A stretch of DNA of 64,000 nt from contig NZ_JACMYC010000001.1 of NCBI RefSeq assembly GCF_014266025.1, positions 62,001 to 126,000 on the forward strand. The letters run 5' to 3'. The stretch comes from Nocardioides deserti. Lineage in GTDB: Bacteria > Actinomycetota > Actinomycetes > Propionibacteriales > Nocardioidaceae. The notes under the pieces were generated by a model. The model searched no databases and was not told the DNA's origin. It saw nothing but the letters and a program-made list of their open reading frames with translations. Shown here piece by piece: positions 51,925 through 59,637 of this stretch; position 1 is the stretch's first letter, and each line of letters begins with the position of its first letter. The position numbers and the translations under genes are program-made.

Positions 51925-52178
51925 CTCCTCGCGGGGCAGCACCGCCGCACCGGCGGCACACGACACGCACGACACCCACGACACGCGGCGTGTCCTCCCG
52001 GATCGGGCGGGATGTGCTGCCTAGTGTCGTCCGCACGACGAGGTTGACATAACTATAACCCTCCACCTGAGGGTCAGAGTTGCGGACACACCGAGTCGGA
52101 CGACTTCCCCGCGCGGGCCACCGTCCGCACGCATCGCACCCAGACCTGAACCGACCTCCATCGAAAGGCGAAGCCGCC
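51925..52178 (+). promoter_or_regulatory. ftsZ upstream region with phased repeats and inverted repeat
   Basis: Three 9-bp units CACGACAC(G/C) run from 51959 to 51985, followed by ACACG-cgg-CGTGT (51981-51993) and an inverted copy GTGTCGT near 52024. TTGACA (52044-52049) overlaps TATAAC (52054-52059), and ACCCTC (58-63 of that block, 52058-52063) with GAGGGT (52069-52074) form an inverted repeat. No -10 at 17 bp from TTGACA. A ribosome-binding GAAAGGCG lies before the GTG. Confidence 0.6.
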
Positions 52179-53414
52179 GTGGCAGCTGCACAGAACTACC
52201 TGGCCATCATCAAGGTCGTGGGCATCGGCGGTGGCGGCGTCAATGCCGTCAACCGGATGATCGAGGTGGGGCTCAAGGGTGTCGAGTTCATCGCGATCAA
52301 CACCGACGCCCAGGCCCTGCTCATGAGCGACGCCGACGTCAAGCTCGACATCGGTCGCGAGCTCACCCGCGGCCTCGGCGCCGGCGCGAACCCCGACGTC
52401 GGTGGCCGCGCCGCCGAGGACCACGCCGACGAGATCGAGGAGGTCATCAAGGGCGCGGACATGGTCTTCGTGACCGCCGGCGAGGGTGGCGGCACCGGGA
52501 CCGGCGGCGCGCCGGTCGTCGCGCGCATCGCCCGCTCGCTCGGTGCGCTGACCATCGGCGTCGTGACCCGACCGTTCGCCTTCGAGGGCCGCCGCCGCGC
52601 CAACTCCGCCGAGGAGGGCATCGCCGCGCTGCGCGAGGAGGTCGACACCCTCATCGTCATCCCGAACGACCGGCTGCTCTCGATCAGCGACCGCAACGTC
52701 TCGGTGCTCGACGCGTTCAAGCAGGCCGACCAGGTCCTGCTCCAGGGCGTCTCGGGCATCACCGACCTGATCACCACCCCCGGCCTGATCAACCTCGACT
52801 TCGCCGACGTCAAGTCGGTCATGGCCAACGCCGGCTCGGCTCTCATGGGCATCGGCTCGGCCCGCGGCGAGGACCGCTCGGTCGCCGCCGCGGAGATGGC
52901 GGTCTCCAGCCCGCTGCTCGAGGCGTCCATCGACGGCGCGCACGGCGTCCTGCTCTCGATCGCCGGCGGCTCCGACCTCGGCCTGTTCGAGATCAACGAG
53001 GCGGCCGCCCTGGTCGCGCAGGCCGTGCACCCCGAGGCCAACATCATCTTCGGCGCGACCATCGACGACGCCCTCGGTGACGAGGTCCGGGTCACGGTCA
53101 TCGCCGCCGGCTTCGACGGGGGTACGCCGAAGCGACGCGACGAGGGCACGGTCCTGCGCCGCGAGCCGAAGCCGCAGCAGAGCCAGGAGGAGACCCGCAA
53201 CGCGGCCCAGGCGCTCGCGGCCGGCCGCGGCGACGCGCCCGCCCGCTCGGAGCAGCGCGAGCCGGTCGCGGCGGCGAGCCGCCCGCAGGCCGCCCCGTTC
53301 CAGCAGGCCGCGCCCGCCCAGCAGTCGCAGCCGGCCCAGCCGGCGGCCCGCCCGGCGCCGCGCCAGGTCCAGTTCGACGACGACGACCTGGACGTGCCGG
53401 ACTTCCTGAAGTAG
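52179..53414 (+). CDS. ftsZ: Cell division GTPase FtsZ
   Basis: Tubulin-like GTPase that forms the Z ring. 411 residues. [17 protein letters not shown] at the N-terminus, the tubulin signature GGGTGTG (103-109), NDRLL, and the T7-loop region [13 protein letters not shown] with its catalytic Asp. After residue 315 comes a Gln/Ala/Pro-rich linker (about 320-398) and the C-terminal peptide [13 protein letters not shown] that binds SepF or other tethers; FtsA is absent, as usual here. GTG at 52179 rather than upstream starts, because [15 protein letters not shown] is the known N-terminus. Confidence 0.98.
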   Translation: MAAAQNYLAIIKVVGIGGGGVNAVNRMIEVGLKGVEFIAINTDAQALLMSDADVKLDIGRELTRGLGAGANPDVGGRAAEDHADEIEEVIKGADMVFVTAGEGGGTGTGGAPVVARIARSLGALTIGVVTRPFAFEGRRRANSAEEGIAALREEVDTLIVIPNDRLLSISDRNVSVLDAFKQADQVLLQGVSGITDLITTPGLINLDFADVKSVMANAGSALMGIGSARGEDRSVAAAEMAVSSPLLEASIDGAHGVLLSIAGGSDLGLFEINEAAALVAQAVHPEANIIFGATIDDALGDEVRVTVIAAGFDGGTPKRRDEGTVLRREPKPQQSQEETRNAAQALAAGRGDAPARSEQREPVAAASRPQAAPFQQAAPAQQSQPAQPAARPAPRQVQFDDDDLDVPDFLK

Positions 53415-53419
53415 TCGGG

Positions 53420-54139
53420 TTGTACGCCTTCCGCACGACGCACGGCCCCGCCGGCCGGTCCGTGGAGCTCGCCTTCACCGACCGCCTCGGCGGGGTCAGC
53501 GCGGCGCCGTGGGACGAGCTGGACCTGGCCATCGAGGGCGACGACCCGGAGGAGGCCCGCACGGAGAACCTCCGCCGGGTGCTCGCGGACTTCGCCCCGG
53601 ACGCGGCGCTCGCCGACCTGCGCCAGGTACACGGCCGCGAGGTCGTGACCGCGGACGGGCCGGTCGAGCGCGTGCCCGGGGACGGGCTCGTCACCACCCG
53701 GACCGACGTCGTCCTCATGGTCCGCGCGGCCGACTGCGTGCCGGTGCTGCTCTCGGGCGGCACGGTCGTGGGCGCCGCTCACGCCGGGCGGGTGGGCGTC
53801 ACCGCCGGGGTCGTCCCGGCGACGGTGGAGCGGATGCGCGAGCTGGGTGCGACCGACGTGGTCGCGTGGATCGGCCCGCACGTGTGCGGGAGTTGCTACG
53901 AGGTGCCGCAGGAGATGCAGGAGGAGGTGGGGTCGGTGGAGCCGACGACGGTCGCGACGACAACGTGGGGCACGCCGTCCCTCGCCCTCGGCGCCGGTGT
54001 CCGTGCGCAGCTGGAGCGGCTCGACGTGGAGGTCGTCGACGTCTCCCGCTGCACGGTGGAGTCGCCCGACCTCTACTCCCACCGGCGCGACGGCCGGGGT
54101 GCCGGTCGCCACGCCGGGCTGGTCAGGAGGCTGTCGTGA
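53420..54139 (+). CDS. pgeF: Purine nucleoside phosphorylase/laccase-domain protein (YfiH/PgeF)
   Basis: 239 residues of the YlmD/YfiH family, lately assigned to peptidoglycan editing and purine nucleoside cleavage. Metal-site motifs: LRQVHG (His), RAADCVPVLL (Cys) and GAAHAG (His), then GPHVCGSCYEVP and DLYSHRRDG. The common AHAGWRG is AHAGRVG here, with the Trp replaced. TTG start at 53420, 5 bp after ftsZ. Stop overlaps yggS (GTGA). Confidence 0.92.
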   Translation: MYAFRTTHGPAGRSVELAFTDRLGGVSAAPWDELDLAIEGDDPEEARTENLRRVLADFAPDAALADLRQVHGREVVTADGPVERVPGDGLVTTRTDVVLMVRAADCVPVLLSGGTVVGAAHAGRVGVTAGVVPATVERMRELGATDVVAWIGPHVCGSCYEVPQEMQEEVGSVEPTTVATTTWGTPSLALGAGVRAQLERLDVEVVDVSRCTVESPDLYSHRRDGRGAGRHAGLVRRLS

Positions 54140-54831
54140 GGCGCCAGGAGCTGGCCGCCGGCCTGGCAGCGGTGCGCGAGCGGATCGCTGCCGCGTGCGA
54201 CGAGGCCGGCCGCGACCCCGACGAGGTCACCCTCGTGGTGGTCACCAAGTTCTTCCCCGCCTCCGACGTGCGGCTGCTGGCCGACCTCGGCGTCACCGAC
54301 GTCGGGGAGAACCGCCACCAGGAGGCCGAGGCCAAGGCCCAGGAGTGTGCCGACCTCGGTCTGCGCTGGCACTTCATCGGCGGCCTGCAGTCGAACAAGG
54401 CGGCCGCGGTCGCGGCGTACTCCTCGGTCGTGGAGTCCGTCGACCGCGCCAAGCTCGTCGGTCCGCTGGCCCGCGGGGCCGCAGCCCGCGACGAGCCCCT
54501 CGACGTGCTGCTCCAGGTCAGCCTGGACCCGCCCGGGCGCGAGGGACGGGCGGGTGTCGACCCCGATGCCCTGCCGGCCCTGGCCGAGCGGGTGGGTCAG
54601 GAGCAGGACCTGCGGCTGCGCGGCCTGATGGCCGTCGCGCCGCTGGGGGAGGACCCGGCGACGGCGTTCGCCCGGCTGGCCGAGGTGCGCGCGGCGTTCG
54701 TCGCCGAGCACCCGGCGGCGACCTGGTTGTCCGCCGGCATGTCCGGCGACCTCGAGCACGCGGTGCGCCTCGGCGCGACACACGTGCGGATTGGCTCCGC
54801 GGTCCTCGGTTCGAGGCCTGCGGGGAAGTAG
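54136..54831 (+). CDS. PLP homeostasis protein (YggS/PROSC family)
   Basis: 231 residues. A single-domain alanine-racemase-like barrel that carries PLP but has no known enzyme activity and balances PLP and amino acid pools. [13 protein letters not shown] holds the PLP Lys, [46 protein letters not shown] and [29 protein letters not shown] (ends cited) are the family blocks. GTG at 54136 overlaps pgeF. Its place between ftsZ and sepF is standard in Gram-positives. Confidence 0.95.
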   Translation: MRRQELAAGLAAVRERIAAACDEAGRDPDEVTLVVVTKFFPASDVRLLADLGVTDVGENRHQEAEAKAQECADLGLRWHFIGGLQSNKAAAVAAYSSVVESVDRAKLVGPLARGAAARDEPLDVLLQVSLDPPGREGRAGVDPDALPALAERVGQEQDLRLRGLMAVAPLGEDPATAFARLAEVRAAFVAEHPAATWLSAGMSGDLEHAVRLGATHVRIGSAVLGSRPAGK

Positions 54832-54889
54832 TGTCCGGAACATCCAAGGAGTGCCCCCTGCGGGCGCTGAGTCCCGAAAGGTCACACCC

Positions 54890-55405
54890 ATGAGCGGCGC
54901 GATGCGCAGGATCGGCGAGTACCTCGGCCTGCTCGAGGACACCGGCCGGTACGACGACGAGTACGACGGCGACGACTACCACACCCAGGAGACGACGCCG
55001 GTCGCCGCGGCGGCGCGCGCCCAGCGGCCCCGCGCCGCCGGCCCGGCCCCCGTGGCCGACCTCGCCGAGCGCCGCCGTCCGGTGGCGCCCGTGGCCCCCG
55101 TGCCGTCGCCGGGCGTGGTCGCGGAGCTCAGCCGGATCACCACCCTGCATCCGAGCACCTACAACGAGGCGCGCACGGTCGGGGAGAACTTCCGCGAGGG
55201 CGTCCCGGTGATCATGAACCTCTCGGAGATGGACGACGCCGACGCCAAGCGTCTCGTCGACTTCGCCGCCGGCCTGGTCTTCGCCACCCGTGGCACGATC
55301 GAGCGGGTCACCAACAAGGTGTTCCTGCTGTCGCCGCCCAACGTCTCGGTGGCTGCGGAGGACAAGCAGCGGATCGCCGAGGGCGGTTTCTTCAACCAGA
55401 GCTGA
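54890..55405 (+). CDS. sepF: Cell division protein SepF
   Basis: 171 residues. An N-terminal amphipathic membrane-targeting helix ([17 protein letters not shown]), an acidic and Pro/Ala linker, then the SepF core (about 88-171) with [39 protein letters not shown] and FVNKVF-like [12 protein letters not shown]. Anchors FtsZ to the membrane in bacteria without FtsA. The ATG at 54890 follows a GAAAGG at 54876-54881. The next gene, yggT, begins 7 bp downstream. Confidence 0.96.
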   Translation: MSGAMRRIGEYLGLLEDTGRYDDEYDGDDYHTQETTPVAAAARAQRPRAAGPAPVADLAERRRPVAPVAPVPSPGVVAELSRITTLHPSTYNEARTVGENFREGVPVIMNLSEMDDADAKRLVDFAAGLVFATRGTIERVTNKVFLLSPPNVSVAAEDKQRIAEGGFFNQS

Positions 55406-55412
55406 GGAGTCA

Positions 55413-55703
55413 TTGAACGCCGTCTGGCAGATCGCTTACGGCCTCACCTGGGCCTTCGTCGCGCTGCTGTGGGTGCGGTTCATCGTCGACTGGGTGCAGG
55501 TCTTCGCCCGGTCCTGGTCGCCGTCGGGCCCGCTGCTGGTGGTGCTCGAGGTCGTCTACTCGATCACCGACCCGCCGATCAAGGCTCTGCGCCGCGTCGT
55601 GCCGCCGTTGCGGCTGGGCAGCGTGGCGCTCGACCTGAGCTTCATCCTGGTGATGATCGTCGCCTGGATCCTGCTCAACATCTTCCGCGGGCTGGCCTTC
55701 TAG
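55413..55703 (+). CDS. YggT family membrane protein
   Basis: 96 residues with two membrane segments (about 7-28 and 70-92). The family signature is in WVRFIVDWVQVF and SITDPPIKALRRVVPPLRLGSVALDLSF (ends cited). Usually between sepF and divIVA; function in envelope or osmotic adaptation is not settled. The start is a TTG at 55413 with GAGGAG 4 bp upstream; no ATG or GTG fits the family N-terminus (NAVWQIAYGLTW). Confidence 0.9.
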   Translation: MNAVWQIAYGLTWAFVALLWVRFIVDWVQVFARSWSPSGPLLVVLEVVYSITDPPIKALRRVVPPLRLGSVALDLSFILVMIVAWILLNIFRGLAF

Positions 55704-55764
55704 CCACTGCGTCCCGCTCCCGACCAGCGCGTCCGCCGGGTCACACCGGTCCCAGGCCAAGCGC

Positions 55765-55834
55765 TATTGTTCGACGGAGCAGCTGCGCGACGCTCTGTCA
55801 CCGCTCGGCCACCGCTCTGCGAACGCTCTGCCAC
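55765..55834 (+). promoter_or_regulatory. wag31 leader with four 11-bp tandem repeats
   Basis: TATTGT (55765-55770) could be a -10 box. Four 11-bp units at 55791, 55802, 55813 and 55824 (CGCTCTGTCAC, CGCTCGGCCAC, CGCTCTGCGAA, CGCTCTGCCAC) lie between it and the gene, in exact 11-bp phase. Confidence 0.6.
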
Positions 55835-55863
55835 AACCGACACGACAACGAATGGGTGAGGTC

Positions 55864-56613
55864 ATGCCGCTGACGCCTGAGGACGTGAGCAACAAGCGAT
55901 TCACTCCCGTCCGGCTCCGCGAGGGGTACGACATGGGGGAGGTCGACCAGTTCCTCGACGAGGTGGAGGCCGAGCTCGCGCGGCTGACGAAGGAGAACGA
56001 CGACCTCCGGGCCAAGCTGTCCTCCGTGCAGTCGGGCACCCAGCCGGTGCCGGTCGCCCAGCCGGAGCCCACCCCCGAGCCGGTGGCCGAGAAGGCGCCC
56101 GAGCCGGAGCCGGCCCCCGTCGCGCAGCCCGTCGCCGCGAACGTCGGCGGCCCGGTCGAGACGATCCGCGTCGAGACGGTCCCGCAGGCCTCGAACGCTG
56201 CGGCCCGCTTGCTCGAGATCGCCACCCGCAACGCCGACGAGCTGGTCGAGGAGGCGAAGAACGACGCCGACAAGATCGTCGGCGAGGCGCGCACCAAGGC
56301 CGAGCGCCTGGAGGCGGAGTCGAAGTCGAAGGCCGACCGCCTCGAGTCCGACGCCCGCACCCGCGCGCAGATGCTCGACTCCGAGACCGCCGAGCGCCGC
56401 CAGCAGATGTTCGGCGAGCTCGAGCGCGAGCGGGACCGCCTCAGCAGCGAGGTGGAGACCCTTCGCTCGTTCGAGCGCGAGTACCGCTCCCGCCTCAAGA
56501 CCTACTTCACCCAGCAGCTCGAGGCCCTCGGCTCCACCGAGAGCGCCGCGCCGAACGACGAGCAGCCCGCGCCGAAGCGGCTCCGCTCGATCCTCGGCGA
56601 GGACGAGAGCTGA
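55864..56613 (+). CDS. wag31: DivIVA/Wag31 polar growth protein
   Basis: 249 residues. N-terminal DivIVA domain MPLTPEDVSNKRFTPVRLRE and YDMGEVDQFLDEVEAELARL, a Pro/Glu/Val-rich linker (about 58-100), then a long coiled coil (about 115-230) with many Ala/Glu/Lys heptads. Organises polar or septal cell wall growth. The ATG at 55864 is preferred over that at 55852, since GGTGAGG is 3 bp upstream and the family starts MPLTP. The gene is followed by a strong terminator that ends the dcw cluster. Confidence 0.96.
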   Translation: MPLTPEDVSNKRFTPVRLREGYDMGEVDQFLDEVEAELARLTKENDDLRAKLSSVQSGTQPVPVAQPEPTPEPVAEKAPEPEPAPVAQPVAANVGGPVETIRVETVPQASNAAARLLEIATRNADELVEEAKNDADKIVGEARTKAERLEAESKSKADRLESDARTRAQMLDSETAERRQQMFGELERERDRLSSEVETLRSFEREYRSRLKTYFTQQLEALGSTESAAPNDEQPAPKRLRSILGEDES

Positions 56614-56640
56614 CGGCAGCACCGCACCACGCACGACTCC

Positions 56641-56678
56641 CGGACGGCCGGCCCCCTCACCAGGGGGCCGGCCGTCCG
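56641..56678 (+). terminator. Strong intrinsic terminator after wag31
   Basis: A 17-bp perfect stem: 56641-56657 (CGGACGGCCGGCCCCCT) pairs with 56662-56678 around the loop CACC. It lies 28 bp after the wag31 stop and is followed by TCGTCCC rather than a U-run, as is usual in high-GC actinobacteria. Confidence 0.9.
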
Positions 56679-56812
56679 TCGTCCCGGACCGGCCGCCGGG
56701 CCCGGATCTCGGTGATCTCCCGCGGTCCGCGGTTGGCCCGGCCCCCGCGCTCGGCTACCCTCCGCCCACACGGTGACCGCAGGTCGCCGGGCGACCGGCC
56801 CGAGGAGGACCG

Positions 56813-57292
56813 ATGGCAGGCAGCGCTGGGAGGACCACCGCGAAGGCGGCGGGCAAGGGAGCAGGCAGCACCGAGGCGGCGGCGACCCAGGCGCCGCTGG
56901 CGAGCCTGGTCGTCAAGGAGGGCGAGGAGGCCTGGACGAGCGAGGAGCTCGCCGAGGTCATCGACGAGCTGCACGAGCAGCGCAAGCACAGCGCGTCCAT
57001 CGTCGAGAACCTCGACGAGGAGATCTCGGGCCTGATGCGTGACTCCGGCGACGGCGCCGGGCAGGACCAGGCCGACATCGGCTCGTCGTCGTTCGAGCGC
57101 GACCACGAGCTCACCGTGCTGAGCAACGAGCGCGACAAGGTGGCCCAGATCGACCGGGCCCTGGGGCGCATCGACGACGGCACGTACGGCGTGTGCGAGT
57201 CGTGCGGCGAACCCATCGGCAAGATGCGGCTGATGGCTTTCCCGCGTGCGACACTCTGCATGCCATGCAAGCAGCGCGAGGAACGTCGCTGA
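56813..57292 (+). CDS. TraR/DksA-family zinc-finger protein
   Basis: 159 residues. An Ala/Lys/Thr-rich start (1-35), a helical hairpin with ELAEVIDELHEQRKH and SSFERDHELTVLSNERDKVAQIDRAL (ends cited), then the C4 zinc finger [25 protein letters not shown] (Cys pairs about 132/135 and 153/156). DksA-type proteins act in the RNA polymerase secondary channel; the typical acidic tip DxxDxA is not clear (DSGDGAGQDQAD is present). First gene of a new operon with lspA, rluD and dnaE. Confidence 0.92.
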   Translation: MAGSAGRTTAKAAGKGAGSTEAAATQAPLASLVVKEGEEAWTSEELAEVIDELHEQRKHSASIVENLDEEISGLMRDSGDGAGQDQADIGSSSFERDHELTVLSNERDKVAQIDRALGRIDDGTYGVCESCGEPIGKMRLMAFPRATLCMPCKQREERR

Positions 57293-57825
57293 GCGACGAC
57301 ACCGACCGTCCCGCCGTACCCTCTCCGCCTCGCCGGGCACGCCTCCGGCTGCTGCTCGCCGGCATCTTCGCGGCGCTGTACGCCACGGACGTGGTCTCGA
57401 AGGTCCTCGCGGTCGAGCACCTCACCGGCCGCCCGGACGTCGAGGTCGTCGGCGACCTGCTCGTGCTGCACCTGGTGCGCAACCCGGGCGCGGCGTTCAG
57501 CACCGGCACGGAGTACACCGTGGTGCTCTCCTGCGTCGCGATCGTCGCCACCGGTGTCGTCCTGTGGCTGGCCCGTCGCGTCGGGAGCGTCCTGTGGGCC
57601 GTGGCCCTGGGCGTGCTGCTCGCCGGGATCGTCGGCAACCTCACCGACCGGCTGCTGCGTTCGCCCGGGCCGCTGCGCGGGCACGTGATCGACATGTTCA
57701 TGCTGCCGAGCTGGCCGGTCTTCAACGTGGCCGACATCTGCATCAACGTCGCGGCGGGGCTGATCCTGCTGCAGGCGTTCCGCGGGATCCGGATCGACGG
57801 CACCCGGGAGGGTGAGGACGCGTGA
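57265..57825 (+). CDS. lspA: Lipoprotein signal peptidase (signal peptidase II)
   Basis: Cleaves prolipoprotein signal peptides in the membrane. About 186 residues with four helices; [11 protein letters not shown], the first catalytic Asp in [10 protein letters not shown] and the second in [12 protein letters not shown] are all present. The ATG at 57265 lies inside the end of the zinc-finger gene; a CTG at 57289 that overlaps its TGA is an alternative giving a shorter basic leader. The stop overlaps rluD (57822). Confidence 0.93.
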   Translation: MQAARGTSLSDDTDRPAVPSPPRRARLRLLLAGIFAALYATDVVSKVLAVEHLTGRPDVEVVGDLLVLHLVRNPGAAFSTGTEYTVVLSCVAIVATGVVLWLARRVGSVLWAVALGVLLAGIVGNLTDRLLRSPGPLRGHVIDMFMLPSWPVFNVADICINVAAGLILLQAFRGIRIDGTREGEDA

Positions 57826-58757
57826 CGCAGGTCGACCACCGCAGCCTGTCCGTGCCCGACGGCCTCGCCGGCGAGCGGGTCGACGCCGCCATCGCGCGGA
57901 TGTTCGGGCTGTCCCGCACCCGCGCGGCCGACCTGATCGCCGCGGGCCACGTGCAGCTCGACGGCGCCGACGTCGGCAAGAGCGACCGTGTGCTCCCCGG
58001 CGCCGTGCTCGACGTGACCATCCCGAGCATGGCCGACCCGCTCGAGATCGTGCCGGAGATCGTCGAGGGGATCGGGATCATCCACGACGACGACGCGATC
58101 GTCGTCATCGACAAGCCCGTCGGCGTCGCCGTCCACCCCTCGCCCGGGTGGTCCGGCCCGACGGTCGTCGGCCACCTCGCCGGCGCCGGCTTCCGGATCG
58201 CCACCAGCGGCGCCTCCGAGCGACAGGGCATCGTCCAGCGCCTCGACGTCGGCACCTCGGGCGTCATGGTGATCGCCAAGTCCGAGCACGCCTACTCGGT
58301 GCTGAAGAACGCCTTTCGCAACCGCACGGTCGACAAGACCTACCACGCGCTCGTCCAGGGGCACCCGGACCCGCTCGAGGGCACCGTCGACGCCCCGATC
58401 GGCCGGCACCCCAAGGCGGACTACAAGTTCGCGGTCATGGCCGACGGCCGGGCCAGCGTCACGCACTACAACACCCTCGAGGCGCACCGGTTCGCCAGCC
58501 TGCTCGAGGTGCACCTGGAGACCGGCCGCACCCACCAGATCCGCGTGCACATGGCGGCCCTCAAGCACCCGTGCGTCGGCGACATCACCTACGGCGCCGA
58601 CCCGACGCTCGCCCGCCGGGTGGGCCTGGAGCGGCAGTGGCTGCACGCGGTGCGGCTCGGCTTCGAGCACCCCGAGACCGGCGAGCAGGTGAGCTACGAG
58701 TCGACGTACCCCGCCGACCTGGCGCACGCGCTCGAGGTCATCCGTGACGCCCACTGA
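57822..58757 (+). CDS. RluA/RluD-family pseudouridine synthase
   Basis: 311 residues: an N-terminal S4 RNA-binding domain ([20 protein letters not shown] to about 75) and a synthase domain with [20 protein letters not shown], the catalytic Asp in [16 protein letters not shown], and [16 protein letters not shown]. Members modify 23S rRNA uridines (1911, 1915, 1917 for RluD). The family HRLD is QRLD here. Overlaps lspA by 4 bp and the GNAT fusion by 14 bp. Position next to lspA is common in Gram-positives. Confidence 0.94.
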   Translation: MTQVDHRSLSVPDGLAGERVDAAIARMFGLSRTRAADLIAAGHVQLDGADVGKSDRVLPGAVLDVTIPSMADPLEIVPEIVEGIGIIHDDDAIVVIDKPVGVAVHPSPGWSGPTVVGHLAGAGFRIATSGASERQGIVQRLDVGTSGVMVIAKSEHAYSVLKNAFRNRTVDKTYHALVQGHPDPLEGTVDAPIGRHPKADYKFAVMADGRASVTHYNTLEAHRFASLLEVHLETGRTHQIRVHMAALKHPCVGDITYGADPTLARRVGLERQWLHAVRLGFEHPETGEQVSYESTYPADLAHALEVIRDAH

Positions 58758-59475
58758 CGCCTCCACCGGTCCCGACGTGACGGTCCGCCCGGCCGTGCCG
58801 GGTGACGCGGGCGCGCTGGCCGCCGTGCACCTGCGCGCGCGGCGGGCGGCGCCGATGCCCGAGCCCGCGCACCCCGACAGCACGCTCGCGCCGTTCCTCG
58901 CCACCCGGATCGGCGCCGACCAGGTCTGGGTCGCCGAGGCGGGGGAGCGGGTCCTGGGCTACGCCCGGCACACCTCGACCTGGCTCGACGACCTGTACGT
59001 CGACCCGTCGGCCGCCCGCCAGGGCGTCGGGTCGCTGCTGCTCGACGTCGTCAAGGACCGGCTCGCGGACGGCTTCTGCCTGTGGGTCTTCGCCTCGAAC
59101 GCCCCCGCCCGCGCGTTCTACGCCCGCCACGGGCTGGTCGAGCTCGAGGAGACCGACGGCTCCGCGAACGAGGAGCGCGCCCCCGACGTACGCATGGCCT
59201 GGCCCGGCCGCGACCCGCTGCGGTTCCTCCGCGGGCTGGTCGACGAGGTCGACGAGGAGCTGGGCGACCTGCTCGCCCGCCGCGCCGCCCTCACCCGCGC
59301 GATCCAGCCGCTCAAGACCGACCCCACCCGCGACCCCGCCCGCGAGCGGGAGGTCGCGGAGCGGGTCGCCCGCCGGGCCCCGCGGCTCGGCACCGACCGG
59401 CTCGTCCCGGTCATGGACGCGATCATCACCGCCTCCCTCGACGCCGCCGCCGAGGACCTCCGCACCGGTCGCTGA
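58744..59475 (+). CDS. GNAT acetyltransferase fused to an AroQ-type chorismate mutase domain
   Basis: 243 residues, two modules. The GNAT part (about 11-153) has [18 protein letters not shown], the acetyl-CoA loop in [15 protein letters not shown] and FYARHGLVE. The C-terminal part (about 160-236) has the pattern of an all-helical chorismate mutase: Arg163, [14 protein letters not shown], Arg180, Lys191, then [12 protein letters not shown] with the Arg200/Glu201 pair, and IITASL at the end. Matching E. coli residues are Arg11, Arg28, Lys39, Arg51 and Glu52. The fusion would link aromatic synthesis with an acetyl transfer of unknown substrate. ATG variant GTG at 58744. Confidence 0.75.
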   Translation: MTPTDASTGPDVTVRPAVPGDAGALAAVHLRARRAAPMPEPAHPDSTLAPFLATRIGADQVWVAEAGERVLGYARHTSTWLDDLYVDPSAARQGVGSLLLDVVKDRLADGFCLWVFASNAPARAFYARHGLVELEETDGSANEERAPDVRMAWPGRDPLRFLRGLVDEVDEELGDLLARRAALTRAIQPLKTDPTRDPAREREVAERVARRAPRLGTDRLVPVMDAIITASLDAAAEDLRTGR

Positions 59476-59637
59476 CGGCTGCATCACGTCCGACCGCGCT
59501 GTCGGCGGCGAGTGCCAGCATGGGCCGCGGCCGTGAAGTAGCCTGACGTCCTTCCCCAAGGATCGACGCCGGGCCATCCACCCGGTGGCTGATGCTGCCC
59601 GCCTGCCGCTTCGACCCAGAGGAGCTCGATACCGCCG

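Noticed and set aside
52044..52074. A classical -35/-10 promoter for ftsZ starting from TTGACA
   Set aside because: At 16-19 bp from TTGACA no -10-like hexamer is found (the bases there are part of the inverted repeat). TATAAC is too close to pair with it, so the exact promoter was left open.
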